From contig NZ_CP042176.1 of NCBI RefSeq assembly GCF_005937885.2, forward strand, positions 248,001 to 312,000: a stretch of DNA of 64,000 nucleotides, written 5' to 3'. A program made the position numbers and the translations under genes. Below the pieces are notes generated by a model. It was given only the letters and a program-made list of their open reading frames with translations, was not told where the DNA came from and searched no databases. Below, piece by piece: positions 46,368-54,446 of the stretch. The stretch is from Bradyrhizobium sp. KBS0727. GTDB taxonomy: Bacteria > Pseudomonadota > Alphaproteobacteria > Rhizobiales > Xanthobacteraceae. Position 1 is the stretch's first letter. Each line of letters begins with the position of its first letter.

Positions 46368-48677
46368 ATGGGCCGAAAAATCGTTCTGCTGTCCGACGGC
46401 ACCGGTAATTCGGCCGCCAAGGTATGGCGCACCAACGTCTGGCGGACCTTCGAGGCGCTCGATCTCTCCGGCAACGACCAAGTCGCACTCTACGACGACG
46501 GCGTCGGCACCTCGTCGTTCAAGCCGATGGCGATCCTCGGCGGCGCGTTCGGCCTCGGGCTCCGGCGCAACGTCATCGCGCTCTACAAATTCGCCTGCCG
46601 CAACTACCGCGACGCCGATGACGAACTGTTCGGCTTCGGCTTCAGCCGCGGCGCCTTCACGATCCGGATCGTGATCGGGCTGATCGTCAGTCAGGGGCTC
46701 GTCAAGGCCGACAGCGAGGCCGAGCTCGACAGTCTGGCAAAGGCCGCCTACCGCGCCTATCGCAGGGCTCGCTACAAGCACCTGAAGCTCGAGAGGCCCT
46801 ACCAGGCGATCCGCAACCTGTTTCCTCCGCATTATCCGCCGAAGGGGGTGCGCAAGGACGTCAGGATCCGGTTCGTCGGGGTCTGGGACACGGTCGCCGC
46901 CTACGGCATGCCGATCAGCGAAATGACCAGCGGCATTCACAAATACCTCTGGCCGATTGAACTTCCGGACGACCGGCGACCGCACCCCGATATCATGCGC
47001 GCCTGTCAGGCGCTGGCGCTCGACGAGGAACGGACGACGTTCCACCCCCAGCTCTGGGACGAAAGAGGCAATGAGAAAACGCTCGATCCCGAAGGGCGGC
47101 GTTTGATCAAGAATGAACGCATCAGCCAGGTCTGGTTCGCCGGCGTGCATACCAATGTCGGCGGCGGCTATCCCGACGATGCGCTGGCCTATATTCCGTT
47201 CGTCTGGATGATCACGGAAGCGCAGCGCTGCGGGCTCAGGTTCAAGTCGGACTATGCAAACCTGCCAGACAGTCCCGATTTGATGAGGGCCGATCCCGAC
47301 ACGTTCAAGAACGCCATTTCGAAGCGGGACAAGGACGGAAGGCTCTACGATCCGCGCAAGGGCCTCGGCGGCTATTACCGCTATGGGCCGCGCAAGCTTG
47401 TGCCCGTCTTCTATCCCGAGACGAAGAAGGAGGAGGATGACGAGATAGAGGTCGAGCACGCCAAGATTCACGAGAGTGTTTTCCGGCGCATCGAAAACCA
47501 CGCGCAGGCCTACGCCCCGCTGGGCCTCCCGCCCTGTTATGACGTCGTCAAGGATAGCGGCGAGATTGTATCGCCGGATGATTTCAGGATCGCGCCCGGC
47601 CGCGAACCCTTCGAAACGCGAGAGGCTGCGGCGAAACGCGCGCTGGCGCAGGAACACGTCTGGAACTGGGTCTGGGCACGCCGCATCGCCTACTTTGCCA
47701 CCGTCGGCGCGACGCTGTGGCTGGTGATGTTTCCGCTCCTGAGCAGCGCGCAAAAGGTCGATGAGCTCACCAGTCGGTTTCGCATGGTGTCCGATTTCGT
47801 CCGCTTCCTCGGCTCGTTCCTGCCGGACTTTGCCTCGACCTGGGTCGAAGGCTATGCGCGCGCGCCGGAGTGGTTCCTTGCCCTGGCCGGCCTCGTCATA
47901 GGTCTGCTTGCCCTGTCCTCGAGGATTGCGTCGCACGCCGCAAATCTGATGGCCGCGATCTGGCGAAAAACGCCGCAAGCGCCCACGGGCCTGCCGGATA
48001 ATTCCGTCTATCGTCTGCGCAGCAGCCGGCTCTACATTGCGTTTCACGAGGGGCTGAAAAAGAAGATAGCGCCGGCATTTTTCGCGGTCATGTTCGTCTA
48101 CCTGGCAGCCGGGCTTGCCAGCCATTTCCTTTTCGATGTGCTCGACGTTGCCGGCTATACCTGCGAAGGCAGCAAGACTCCGCTGGTTGAGCTGAAGGCG
48201 GTCGGTCAGAAGAGCGATCCGGTCGACTTCGGACCATCAGACCTTTGCGTGGCGACGGGCATCCTGCTCACGCGCGGCGCGCACTACCGCGCAACGGTCG
48301 TACCGGTCGAGCCGGTCCAGACGTGGAGCAACGGCCTCACGAAGTTCGATTTTCCTATCGGCGGGTTTCCGACCATCGCGCCGCCGCCCTGGTACATTCG
48401 ACTCTATTACTCGCTGTTTCTGCCATTTCGGCGCGAATTCAACCACGACTGGTTCCGGATCGTGCTGCGCTTCGGCGAAATTGGCGGCGAAGAAACATTT
48501 TACGATCCGGACCCCACCGACCCGGTCATCGAGTTTCCATTCAGGCCCACCCGCGATGGCGAATTGTTCGTTTTCGTCAACGATGCCGTGATCGGGCTTC
48601 CGGGCCTGTATCGCGCCTTCTACCGCAACAACAGCGGCACGGCACGACTCACCATCGAACGGCTAAAGGGAAGGTAG
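46368..48677 (+). CDS. DUF2235 alpha/beta hydrolase with membrane helices
   Basis: The 769-residue protein has the DUF2235 hydrolase domain: KIVLLSDGTGNS at the start, nucleophile elbow GFSRGAF (Ser93), then VGVWDTVAAYG (Asp174) and VWFAGVHTNVGGGYPD (His261), a plausible Ser-Asp-His triad. Three hydrophobic helices follow between about residues 440 and 590, then a C-terminal domain of about 180 residues. DUF2235 includes type VI secretion phospholipase effectors (Tle1), but no T6SS genes are nearby and the membrane helices suggest a cell-resident lipid or ester hydrolase. Confidence 0.85.
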   Translation: MGRKIVLLSDGTGNSAAKVWRTNVWRTFEALDLSGNDQVALYDDGVGTSSFKPMAILGGAFGLGLRRNVIALYKFACRNYRDADDELFGFGFSRGAFTIRIVIGLIVSQGLVKADSEAELDSLAKAAYRAYRRARYKHLKLERPYQAIRNLFPPHYPPKGVRKDVRIRFVGVWDTVAAYGMPISEMTSGIHKYLWPIELPDDRRPHPDIMRACQALALDEERTTFHPQLWDERGNEKTLDPEGRRLIKNERISQVWFAGVHTNVGGGYPDDALAYIPFVWMITEAQRCGLRFKSDYANLPDSPDLMRADPDTFKNAISKRDKDGRLYDPRKGLGGYYRYGPRKLVPVFYPETKKEEDDEIEVEHAKIHESVFRRIENHAQAYAPLGLPPCYDVVKDSGEIVSPDDFRIAPGREPFETREAAAKRALAQEHVWNWVWARRIAYFATVGATLWLVMFPLLSSAQKVDELTSRFRMVSDFVRFLGSFLPDFASTWVEGYARAPEWFLALAGLVIGLLALSSRIASHAANLMAAIWRKTPQAPTGLPDNSVYRLRSSRLYIAFHEGLKKKIAPAFFAVMFVYLAAGLASHFLFDVLDVAGYTCEGSKTPLVELKAVGQKSDPVDFGPSDLCVATGILLTRGAHYRATVVPVEPVQTWSNGLTKFDFPIGGFPTIAPPPWYIRLYYSLFLPFRREFNHDWFRIVLRFGEIGGEETFYDPDPTDPVIEFPFRPTRDGELFVFVNDAVIGLPGLYRAFYRNNSGTARLTIERLKGR

Positions 48678-49008
48678 GGCGATCAGCCGGCAACGGCTGC
48701 GATCCCGTGCTCCGGGTCTGGATGCCTCGCCCAGCGGGCACCGCATTCCCCCACGTGCAGCGAGCGTTCGCTTCGGATGAATATTGCGGTGCACACGCAC
48801 GGCCGCAAAAAAGTCCCAAACGAAATCGCGGGCAAGGATATTTTCGCTCAATTTGTTTCGGTCTGACGGGGCGGCGTATCGTGCGCTTCTCACCCGTACT
48901 GGATGTGTTACCATTTTGCCGTCTGTTCCACCTCACCAGACCAAATTCGTCTCTCGAATGTCCAAAAAATAACAGGCGCAGCTATCAGGCTGCATAGGGA
49001 GTGACGCG
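48678..49008. other. Non-coding gap upstream of the sorbosone dehydrogenase-like gene
   Basis: No convincing gene in this 331-bp stretch. The only clear element is the ribosome site AGGGAG at 48996-49001, 7 bases before ATG 49009. Confidence 0.5.
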
Positions 49009-50271
49009 ATGAAATCGGCTTTCAATCGATCTGTTCTTGCGCTCACGGCGATCCTCGTTGTCGCGGGGGCCAGTCAGGCCAACGCGCAGCAGAAGCCGCT
49101 GAAGAAATACGAATCCGGCACCAAGGAGTTCTGGACCCATCCGCCGGACGACTGGTTCCTCGGCGACGAGACCGAAGCCCAGAAGGGCCTCGCGCCGCCA
49201 TCCGGTCCGCCGACCGGCTCGTCCGACGCCGAGTTGGCGACGCTGATGAAGAAGATCAAGCTGCCCGCGGGCTTCAAGATCGAGGTCTATGCCTCGAACG
49301 TGCTGGCGGCGCGGCAGATGGCCTGGGGCGACAAGGGCACGCTGTTCGTCGGCTCGTTCGGCCTCGGCAACGTCTATGCGATCAAGGACGTCGGCGGCAA
49401 GAAAGAGGTCAAGACCATCCTCAAGGGCCTCAACATGCCCACCGGCCTCGCGTTCCGCGACGGCGCGCTCTACGTCATCGCCGTCGACAAGCTGATCAAG
49501 TACGAAAACGCCGAGGCCAATCTCGACAACCTCGGCAGCGGCAAGGTGGTGTATGACGACATGCCGTCCTACGCCGCCCATGGCTGGAAATACATCGCGG
49601 TCGACAAGGAAGGCTGGTTCTACATTCCGTTCGGACCTCCCTTCAACATCGGCATTCCGCCGACCAGCGTGTCGCAGATCCGCCGCGTCGATCCCAAGAC
49701 CGGCAATGCCGAGGTCTACGCGCTCGGCGTCCGCAACAGCGTCGGCGGCGACGTCGATCCCCGCACCGGCAAATACTGGTTCACCGAGAATGCCCGCGAC
49801 TGGGTCAGCGACGATCTGCCGAGCGACAAGCTCAACATGATCAACAAGATCGGCGAGCATTTCGGCTACCCCTATTGCCACCAGGGCGATTTGCCGGATC
49901 CGAAGTTCGCGATGGGTCACAAGTGCTCGGAATTCACGCCGCCGGTGCTGAATCTCGGCGCGCATGTGGCTCCGCTCGGCATGAAGTTCTATACCGGCGA
50001 TCAATTCCCCGCCGAGTACAAGAACAACATCTTGATCGCCGAACATGGCTCATGGAATCGGCATAAGTACCAGGGCGCGAACATCACGCGCGTCACGGTC
50101 GGTCCGGACGGCAAGAACGCCAAGAAGGAGGTCTTTGCGTCCGGCTTCCTCGAAGGCGACCAGGGCTACCTCGGCCGTCCCGCCGATATCATCCTGGCCA
50201 AGGACGGCTCGATCCTCGTTGCCGACGACTGGGCCGGTGCGATCTACCGCATCAGCTATAGCAAGAAGTAG
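49009..50271 (+). CDS. Periplasmic sorbosone dehydrogenase-like PQQ protein
   Basis: The 420-residue precursor has a signal peptide ending ASQANAQ. The mature part is a beta-propeller of the GdhB/sorbosone dehydrogenase family: LPAGFKIEVYASNVLAARQM, NMPTGLAFRDG, GVRNSVGGDVDPRTG, WFTENARDW, and GDQGYLGRPADIILAKDGSILVADDWAGAIYRI. Such enzymes oxidise sugars or aldehydes with PQQ in the periplasm. The adjacent di-haem cytochrome is a likely electron acceptor. Substrate is unknown. Confidence 0.88.
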   Translation: MKSAFNRSVLALTAILVVAGASQANAQQKPLKKYESGTKEFWTHPPDDWFLGDETEAQKGLAPPSGPPTGSSDAELATLMKKIKLPAGFKIEVYASNVLAARQMAWGDKGTLFVGSFGLGNVYAIKDVGGKKEVKTILKGLNMPTGLAFRDGALYVIAVDKLIKYENAEANLDNLGSGKVVYDDMPSYAAHGWKYIAVDKEGWFYIPFGPPFNIGIPPTSVSQIRRVDPKTGNAEVYALGVRNSVGGDVDPRTGKYWFTENARDWVSDDLPSDKLNMINKIGEHFGYPYCHQGDLPDPKFAMGHKCSEFTPPVLNLGAHVAPLGMKFYTGDQFPAEYKNNILIAEHGSWNRHKYQGANITRVTVGPDGKNAKKEVFASGFLEGDQGYLGRPADIILAKDGSILVADDWAGAIYRISYSKK

Positions 50272-50286
50272 GGTTTTGCCGAAGAG

Positions 50287-50329
50287 AGGCTGCGGCTGCT
50301 CCAGCAATGGAACTCGCCGCAGCCTTTTT
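50287..50329 (+). terminator. Terminator between the dehydrogenase and cytochrome genes
   Basis: AGGCTGCGGC (50287-50296) pairs with GCCGCAGCCT (50316-50325) in a 10-bp stem with a 19-nt loop, followed by T-rich TTTTTC. It may reduce read-through into the cytochrome gene, allowing different amounts of the two proteins. Confidence 0.8.
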
Positions 50330-50394
50330 CATTTGAGGTGTTGGCGATCCTGGTTCGATCGTCATGCCCGGCAATGACAGCCAGAGGAGTTGCC

Positions 50395-50979
50395 ATGCGT
50401 AAGGAATTTGCCGGAGCGATTGTCGTGGCGCTGATGGCCTGCAGCTCGCTTGGCCATGCCGCCGATATCGCCGCCGGCAAGGAGAAGGCGGAACTGTGCG
50501 CCGGTTGTCACGGCGACAACGGCATTTCGCAGACCGAGAACACTCCCTCGCTGGCGGGCCAGCTCGATCAGTTCATCCAGTGGCAACTGGTTTTCTTCCG
50601 TGCCGGCACCCGCAAGAACGAGCAGATGCAGCCGATCGTCGAACAGCTCAACAACGACGATATCCGCAACCTCGGCGCTTATTTCGCGCAGCTCGCACCG
50701 CCGAAGCCGTCCAGGCCCGACGACAATCCCGATCTGTCGAAAAAGGGCGCCCAGGCCGCCGCCGGGCGGCGCTGCGCCTCATGCCATACCGATAGTTTCG
50801 CCGGCACCAAGGCGGTGCCCCGCATTGCCGGCCAGCGCGAGGAATATCTCGTGAAGGCCTTGCGCGACTACAAGTCGGGCGTGCGGGCCGGCGGCGCCAT
50901 GGCTGTCATGGCCGATGTCGCCTATCCCCTCAGCGAGGAAGAGATCGAGGCGCTGGCGCATTATCTGGCGAATCTCTAG
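50395..50979 (+). CDS. Di-haem cytochrome c4-like protein
   Basis: The 194-residue precursor has a signal peptide ending LGHA and two c-type haem sites: CAGCH (Cys35, Cys38, His39) and CASCH (Cys127, Cys130, His131), in two homologous domains, each with a later Met ligand candidate. AGAGGAG precedes ATG 50395; the frame is open upstream without similarity. It directly follows the sorbosone-dehydrogenase-like gene and likely takes its electrons to the respiratory chain. Confidence 0.92.
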   Translation: MRKEFAGAIVVALMACSSLGHAADIAAGKEKAELCAGCHGDNGISQTENTPSLAGQLDQFIQWQLVFFRAGTRKNEQMQPIVEQLNNDDIRNLGAYFAQLAPPKPSRPDDNPDLSKKGAQAAAGRRCASCHTDSFAGTKAVPRIAGQREEYLVKALRDYKSGVRAGGAMAVMADVAYPLSEEEIEALAHYLANL

Positions 50980-50981
50980 CT

Positions 50982-51069
50982 GTCGTCCCGGACAAGCGAA
51001 GCGCGATCTCAGATGTGCAATTGCACATCGGGAGACCCATAACCACAGGCCTACGTTCGCGGGGACGAC
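50982..51069. repeat. Intergenic inverted repeat with GTCGTCCC ends
   Basis: GTCGTCCCGGAC on the left and GGGGACGAC on the right face each other, with GATGTGCAATTGCACATC in the middle, shared with the family B copy at 55120. It lies between convergent genes. Confidence 0.6.
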
Positions 51070-51092
51070 GAAGGATAGATAAGCGACCGGAA

Positions 51093-52013
51093 TTACGCCC
51101 GCTGCTTCTCATAGGCCTTGAGATGCGTGTAGGCCGTGCGCAGCTTTGCCAGCGGGACCTTGGCGGCATCGCCGCGCGCGACGAGATCGCCGATCACGTG
51201 ATCCGCCTCGACGGCCGCGCCCGCCTTGACGTCGCGGAACATCGACGCGGTCATCTGCGAGCCTTCTGTTGTCAGCAAGCCGCGGGTACGCTCGAAGAAC
51301 GGCCCGGTCGGGGCATAGCCGGCCGCTTTCGCGATCGCGCTGGTCTCATCCAGCATGCCGAGCATGAAATCCCTGCCGCCCGGCGCGGCCAGGATATTGC
51401 CGACCGACGTGCGCATCAGGCAGGTGGAGGCCGCAAGCGTGGAGAGGAACACCCACTTCTCCCACATCTCCTGCACGATGTTCTCGCTGGCAACGGCGCC
51501 GGTGATGCCGTTGGTCATGACCTTTGCAATGGCGCGGACGCGATCCGACATCTTGCCGTCGCGTTCGCCGAAATTGAGCGACTGCATCGGCGCGAGCTGC
51601 ACGACCTCGCGCTTCTCATTGAGGGTTGCTGCGATCGCACAGAGGCCGCCGAGCACGCGTTCGCGGCCGAATTTCTGGTCCAGAATGTCCAGATGCAGCA
51701 TGCCGTTGAGCATCGGAATGATCGAGGTCTGCGGCCCGACCGCGGGCGCGAAGGACGCGATGGCGTCCTCGAGGTCGAAGGCCTTGCAGCTCAGCAGGAT
51801 GATGTCGAATTTTTCGGTGAGTTTGTCGGCCTGCACGGTCGGCGGACTTTTCAGCGTGACGTCACCGTTCGGGCTCTTGATGACGAGGCCGGCGTTGGCA
51901 AGCTCGGAAGCGCGTTTCGGCCGCACCAGGAACGTCACGTCGTTGCCGGCCTCAAGCAGCCTGCCGCCGAAATATCCGCCGATGGCTCCGGCGCCGACCA
52001 CGAGAACGCGCAT
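51093..52013 (-). CDS. Ketopantoate reductase-family protein (PanE/ApbA)
   Basis: The 306-residue protein starts MRVLVVGAGAIGGYFGGRLL, a NADPH Rossmann motif, then VTFLVRPKRASELANAGLVIKSP, IILLSCKAFDLEDAIA (catalytic Lys), MLNGMLHLD, and a C-terminal helical domain with EKWVFLSTLAAS. PanE makes pantoate for coenzyme A; many rhizobial genomes have several paralogues, so the exact substrate is unsure. ATG 52011-52013 gives the family's N-terminus. Confidence 0.9.
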   Translation of the reverse strand: MRVLVVGAGAIGGYFGGRLLEAGNDVTFLVRPKRASELANAGLVIKSPNGDVTLKSPPTVQADKLTEKFDIILLSCKAFDLEDAIASFAPAVGPQTSIIPMLNGMLHLDILDQKFGRERVLGGLCAIAATLNEKREVVQLAPMQSLNFGERDGKMSDRVRAIAKVMTNGITGAVASENIVQEMWEKWVFLSTLAASTCLMRTSVGNILAAPGGRDFMLGMLDETSAIAKAAGYAPTGPFFERTRGLLTTEGSQMTASMFRDVKAGAAVEADHVIGDLVARGDAAKVPLAKLRTAYTHLKAYEKQRA

Positions 52014-52045
52014 GATGGGATTCCTTTTGTTGTTGTTCTTGGGGG

Positions 52046-52096
52046 GCGAATAGCGAGTGGCGAACAGGGAAGACCCATTCGCCATTCGCTACTCGC
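52046..52096. repeat. Small inverted repeat between the PanE-like and SDR genes
   Basis: GCGAATAGCGAGTGGCGAA (52046-52064) and TTCGCCATTCGCTACTCGC (52078-52096) pair over 19 positions, with two G-U mismatches, across a 13-nt loop. Confidence 0.65.
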
Positions 52097-52107
52097 CATT
52101 CGCCCTT

Positions 52108-52845
52108 CTACCACTTCTCGCCGAACGGGCGAATCTCCAGCTCGAACGTCCAGGCGCTGCGCGGCTGCTGGTAGAGTTGCCAATAGGATGCGGCCACCGA
52201 GGCGGGCGGCATCAGCAGGTCCGGATTATCGAGCGCTTCCTTGCCCCAGAGCTGCTCGCGGCGCTCGCGCACCCAGGCGGTGTCGACGCCGGAATCGATG
52301 ATCAGATGGGCGACATGGATGTTTTTCGGCCCGAGCTCGCGCGCGATCGATTGCGCCACCGCGCGAAGCCCGAATTTGGCGCTGGCAAAGGCGGCAAAGC
52401 CGCTGCCGCCGCGCAAGCTCGCGGTCGCCCCGGTGAAGAAGATATTGCCCTTGCCGTGCGGCAGCATCAGCCGCGCCGATTCACGTCCCGCCAGGAAGCC
52501 GGCCCAGCAGGCCATTTCCCAGACTTTTCGGAACACGCGGTCGGTGGTTTCCAGAATCGGGAAATTGACGTTGGCACCGACATTGAAGATGCAGACCTCG
52601 AGCGGCGCATGCTTGTCGGCGTCGTTGAGGAAGGCCGCGACCTCGTCCTCCTTCCGCGCGTCGAGCGTGCGCGCCACGATCGATCCGCCTGCCGCCTCGA
52701 TCTCCTTGACCAGCGGCTCCAGCTTGGCGCCGTCGCGCCGACCGGCAAACACGGTGAATCCTTCGGCGGCGAATTTCTTGGCGATCTCGCCGCCGATGTA
52801 GTCGCCGGCGCCGATGACGGCACAGGTGGCGTTGCGTTTTTGCAT
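52108..52845 (-). CDS. Short-chain dehydrogenase with Phe in place of catalytic Tyr
   Basis: The 245-residue SDR has the nucleotide motif CAVIGAGDYIGGEIAKKFA (not the classical TGxxxGIG) and FNVGANVN for NNAG. The active-site region reads FAAFASAKFGLRA, i.e. FxxxK instead of YxxxK, and the Ser region is GATAS. Phe at the Tyr position argues against ordinary dehydrogenase activity. The fold call is firm; the reaction is not. It is upstream of the PanE-like gene on the same strand. Confidence 0.85.
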   Translation of the reverse strand: MQKRNATCAVIGAGDYIGGEIAKKFAAEGFTVFAGRRDGAKLEPLVKEIEAAGGSIVARTLDARKEDEVAAFLNDADKHAPLEVCIFNVGANVNFPILETTDRVFRKVWEMACWAGFLAGRESARLMLPHGKGNIFFTGATASLRGGSGFAAFASAKFGLRAVAQSIARELGPKNIHVAHLIIDSGVDTAWVRERREQLWGKEALDNPDLLMPPASVAASYWQLYQQPRSAWTFELEIRPFGEKW

Positions 52846-52866
52846 TGAGGTACTCCGTTGCGGCTT

Positions 52867-52970
52867 CGTCATTCCGGGATGGTGCGTAAGCACCAGACCT
52901 CAGATGCGCAATTGCGCATCGGGGAATCTCGAGATTCCGGGTTCGATGCTTCGCATCGCCCCGGAATGAC
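52867..52970. repeat. Intergenic palindromic repeat family B, copy 3
   Basis: It spans CGTCATTCCGGGATGGTGCG to GCCCCGGAATGAC with internal GATGCGCAATTGCGCATC and GAATCTCGAGATTC, between the SDR gene and the isomerase gene on the same strand. Confidence 0.8.
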
Positions 52971-52974
52971 TACG

Positions 52975-53580
52975 TCACTTCCCCGAAACCATTTCCTCGA
53001 CTTCGCGCAATTGCTCCTTGCCGAAGAACATTTCCTTGCCGACAAAGAACGTCGGCGAGCCGAAGGCGCCGCGTTCGACCGCGGCTTGCGTATTCTCGAT
53101 CAACTTCGCCTTTACCTCCGGCTCCTGCGAACGGGCCAGCAGTCTGGCCGCGTCGAGGCCGGAGGCGGTCAGGGCCTTCACGGCGACTTCCGGGTCGTCC
53201 ATTTTCTTTGGCTCGACCCACATATGATGGAACGCGGCCTCGACGTATTTTTCGAACACGCCCTCGAGCTGGGCTGCGACCGCGGCCCGCATCAGGTTCA
53301 GCGTGTTGACCGGAAAGAACGGGTTCATGGTGTAGGGCTTGACGCCAAAACGCTTGACGAAGCGCTCGGTCTCCAGCGCGTGAAATTCGCGCTTGTTCTT
53401 GATGCCGGCGAGCGTTTCCGCCGGAGACTTGTTGTTGGTCGCCTTGAAGATGCCGCCGAGCAGGATCGGGACATATTCGAATTTCACGTTCGTGCGCTTT
53501 TCGATCGCCGGGATCGCCTCGTGGCTCAGAAAGGCATTGGGGCTGCCGAAATCGAACATGAATTGCGGATTTGAGCTCAC
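52975..53580 (-). CDS. 2-hydroxychromene-2-carboxylate isomerase-like (DsbA fold)
   Basis: The 201-residue kappa-class glutathione transferase-like protein has FMFDFGSPNAFLSHEAIP (Ser/Pro active-site turn), FEYVPILLGGIFKATNN, and the C-terminal GAFGSPTFFVGKEMFFGKEQL. Members isomerise aromatic metabolites or act as glutathione-dependent enzymes. The frame opens with GTG at 53578-53580; the next in-frame ATG is 7 codons later and would trim strand 1, so GTG is likely used. Confidence 0.87.
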   Translation of the reverse strand: MSSNPQFMFDFGSPNAFLSHEAIPAIEKRTNVKFEYVPILLGGIFKATNNKSPAETLAGIKNKREFHALETERFVKRFGVKPYTMNPFFPVNTLNLMRAAVAAQLEGVFEKYVEAAFHHMWVEPKKMDDPEVAVKALTASGLDAARLLARSQEPEVKAKLIENTQAAVERGAFGSPTFFVGKEMFFGKEQLREVEEMVSGK

Positions 53581-53667
53581 GGCGGTCTCCCTGAAGCGAT
53601 TCTTATATGATCTCTATCATTCCAAGCAGCCTAGCGGCTCGGCTCGGCGGGATCAACCGGACGTGAC

Positions 53668-53706
53668 TCAGTTTCTTGCCTCAGTTTCTTGCCTGAGTTT
53701 CTTGCC
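53668..53706. repeat. 13-bp tandem repeat at the end of the DUF2239 gene
   Basis: Three consecutive 13-bp units (TCAGTTTCTTGCC twice, then TGAGTTTCTTGCC) abut the DUF2239 stop codon at 53707, whose TCA begins a partial fourth unit. Confidence 0.85.
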
Positions 53707-54312
53707 TCAGATTTCGCTCGGAAATGCCCGCTCGGCCAGTTTGGCGGCGTGGTCGCGGACATCCGTGGGCCATTCGGCGATCAATTTTTCGAAACGGCGC
53801 GGGTCGCCGGCGAACAGCGCACGGATCGCCTCCTCGTAGTGCGGCCGGTTGCCGGCCATCACGGACATGAAGCGATAGGTCGCTTCCTGACCGAGGCGGA
53901 TACGATCGACGCCCTCGTTCACGCGCCGCGCCTCGTCGACCAGCCTGCGGATCGCCACCGAGGCGCCGCCCTTTTGCTGTGCCAGCCAGTCCCAATGCCG
54001 CGGCAGCAGCGTAATCTCGCGCGCGACCACGCCGAGTTTCGGCCGGCCCGGACCCCGTGGCGCAACGATCACGGCATCTTCGTCCGCCGGTGGCGTGGTG
54101 GCCGGCGGAATGCGTGCCAGGACGTCGTCGACCGAGCCGCGAAGATCGATATCGACAGGCGCGCTGGACAGGCTTTCGAAGACCAGGATCGACGTATCCT
54201 CGCGCCGGTCGAGCGCCTCCCTCGCGGCGCGCGCGACGTCGTGAAGAGTTCCCGATCCGATGCGGTGGTCTCCGTCAAAGGCGATATAGGCGGCGTCAGG
54301 CGCGGGAGTCAT
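53707..54312 (-). CDS. DUF2239-family protein
   Basis: The 201-residue protein fits DUF2239: YIAFDGDHRIGSG at the start, then DTSILVFESLSSAPVDIDLRGS, a linker, RGPGRPKLGVVAREITLLPRHWDWLAQQ, and AIRALFAGDPRRFEKLIAEWP. The RGRPxLGV and LLPRHWDWL stretches suggest DNA binding, but the role is unknown. It is divergent from a glutathione transferase gene across a short gap with a palindromic motif. Its stop codon is part of a tandem repeat. Confidence 0.88.
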   Translation of the reverse strand: MTPAPDAAYIAFDGDHRIGSGTLHDVARAAREALDRREDTSILVFESLSSAPVDIDLRGSVDDVLARIPPATTPPADEDAVIVAPRGPGRPKLGVVAREITLLPRHWDWLAQQKGGASVAIRRLVDEARRVNEGVDRIRLGQEATYRFMSVMAGNRPHYEEAIRALFAGDPRRFEKLIAEWPTDVRDHAAKLAERAFPSEI

Positions 54313-54336
54313 AGGGTTCCTCAGGTTTAAGGTATA

Positions 54337-54348
54337 TTATCCGGGTAA
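54337..54348. promoter_or_regulatory. Palindromic candidate operator between DUF2239 and GST genes
   Basis: TTATCCGGGTAA matches its reverse complement at 10 of 12 positions and lies in the A+T-rich centre of the 134-bp divergent gap. Confidence 0.4.
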
Positions 54349-54446
54349 ATTAGTTCTGTCAAAGGCCGCGTTATCGGCAGCGATGACGCATCTCGACTTT
54401 CACGCGGCCGGCTGGCACCAAAGCGCCATCAATCCGGGGGACGGCC

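Noticed and set aside
46053..48125. 690-codon minus-strand open frame across the DUF2235 gene
   Set aside because: Antisense shadow; the plus-strand frame has all hydrolase motifs.
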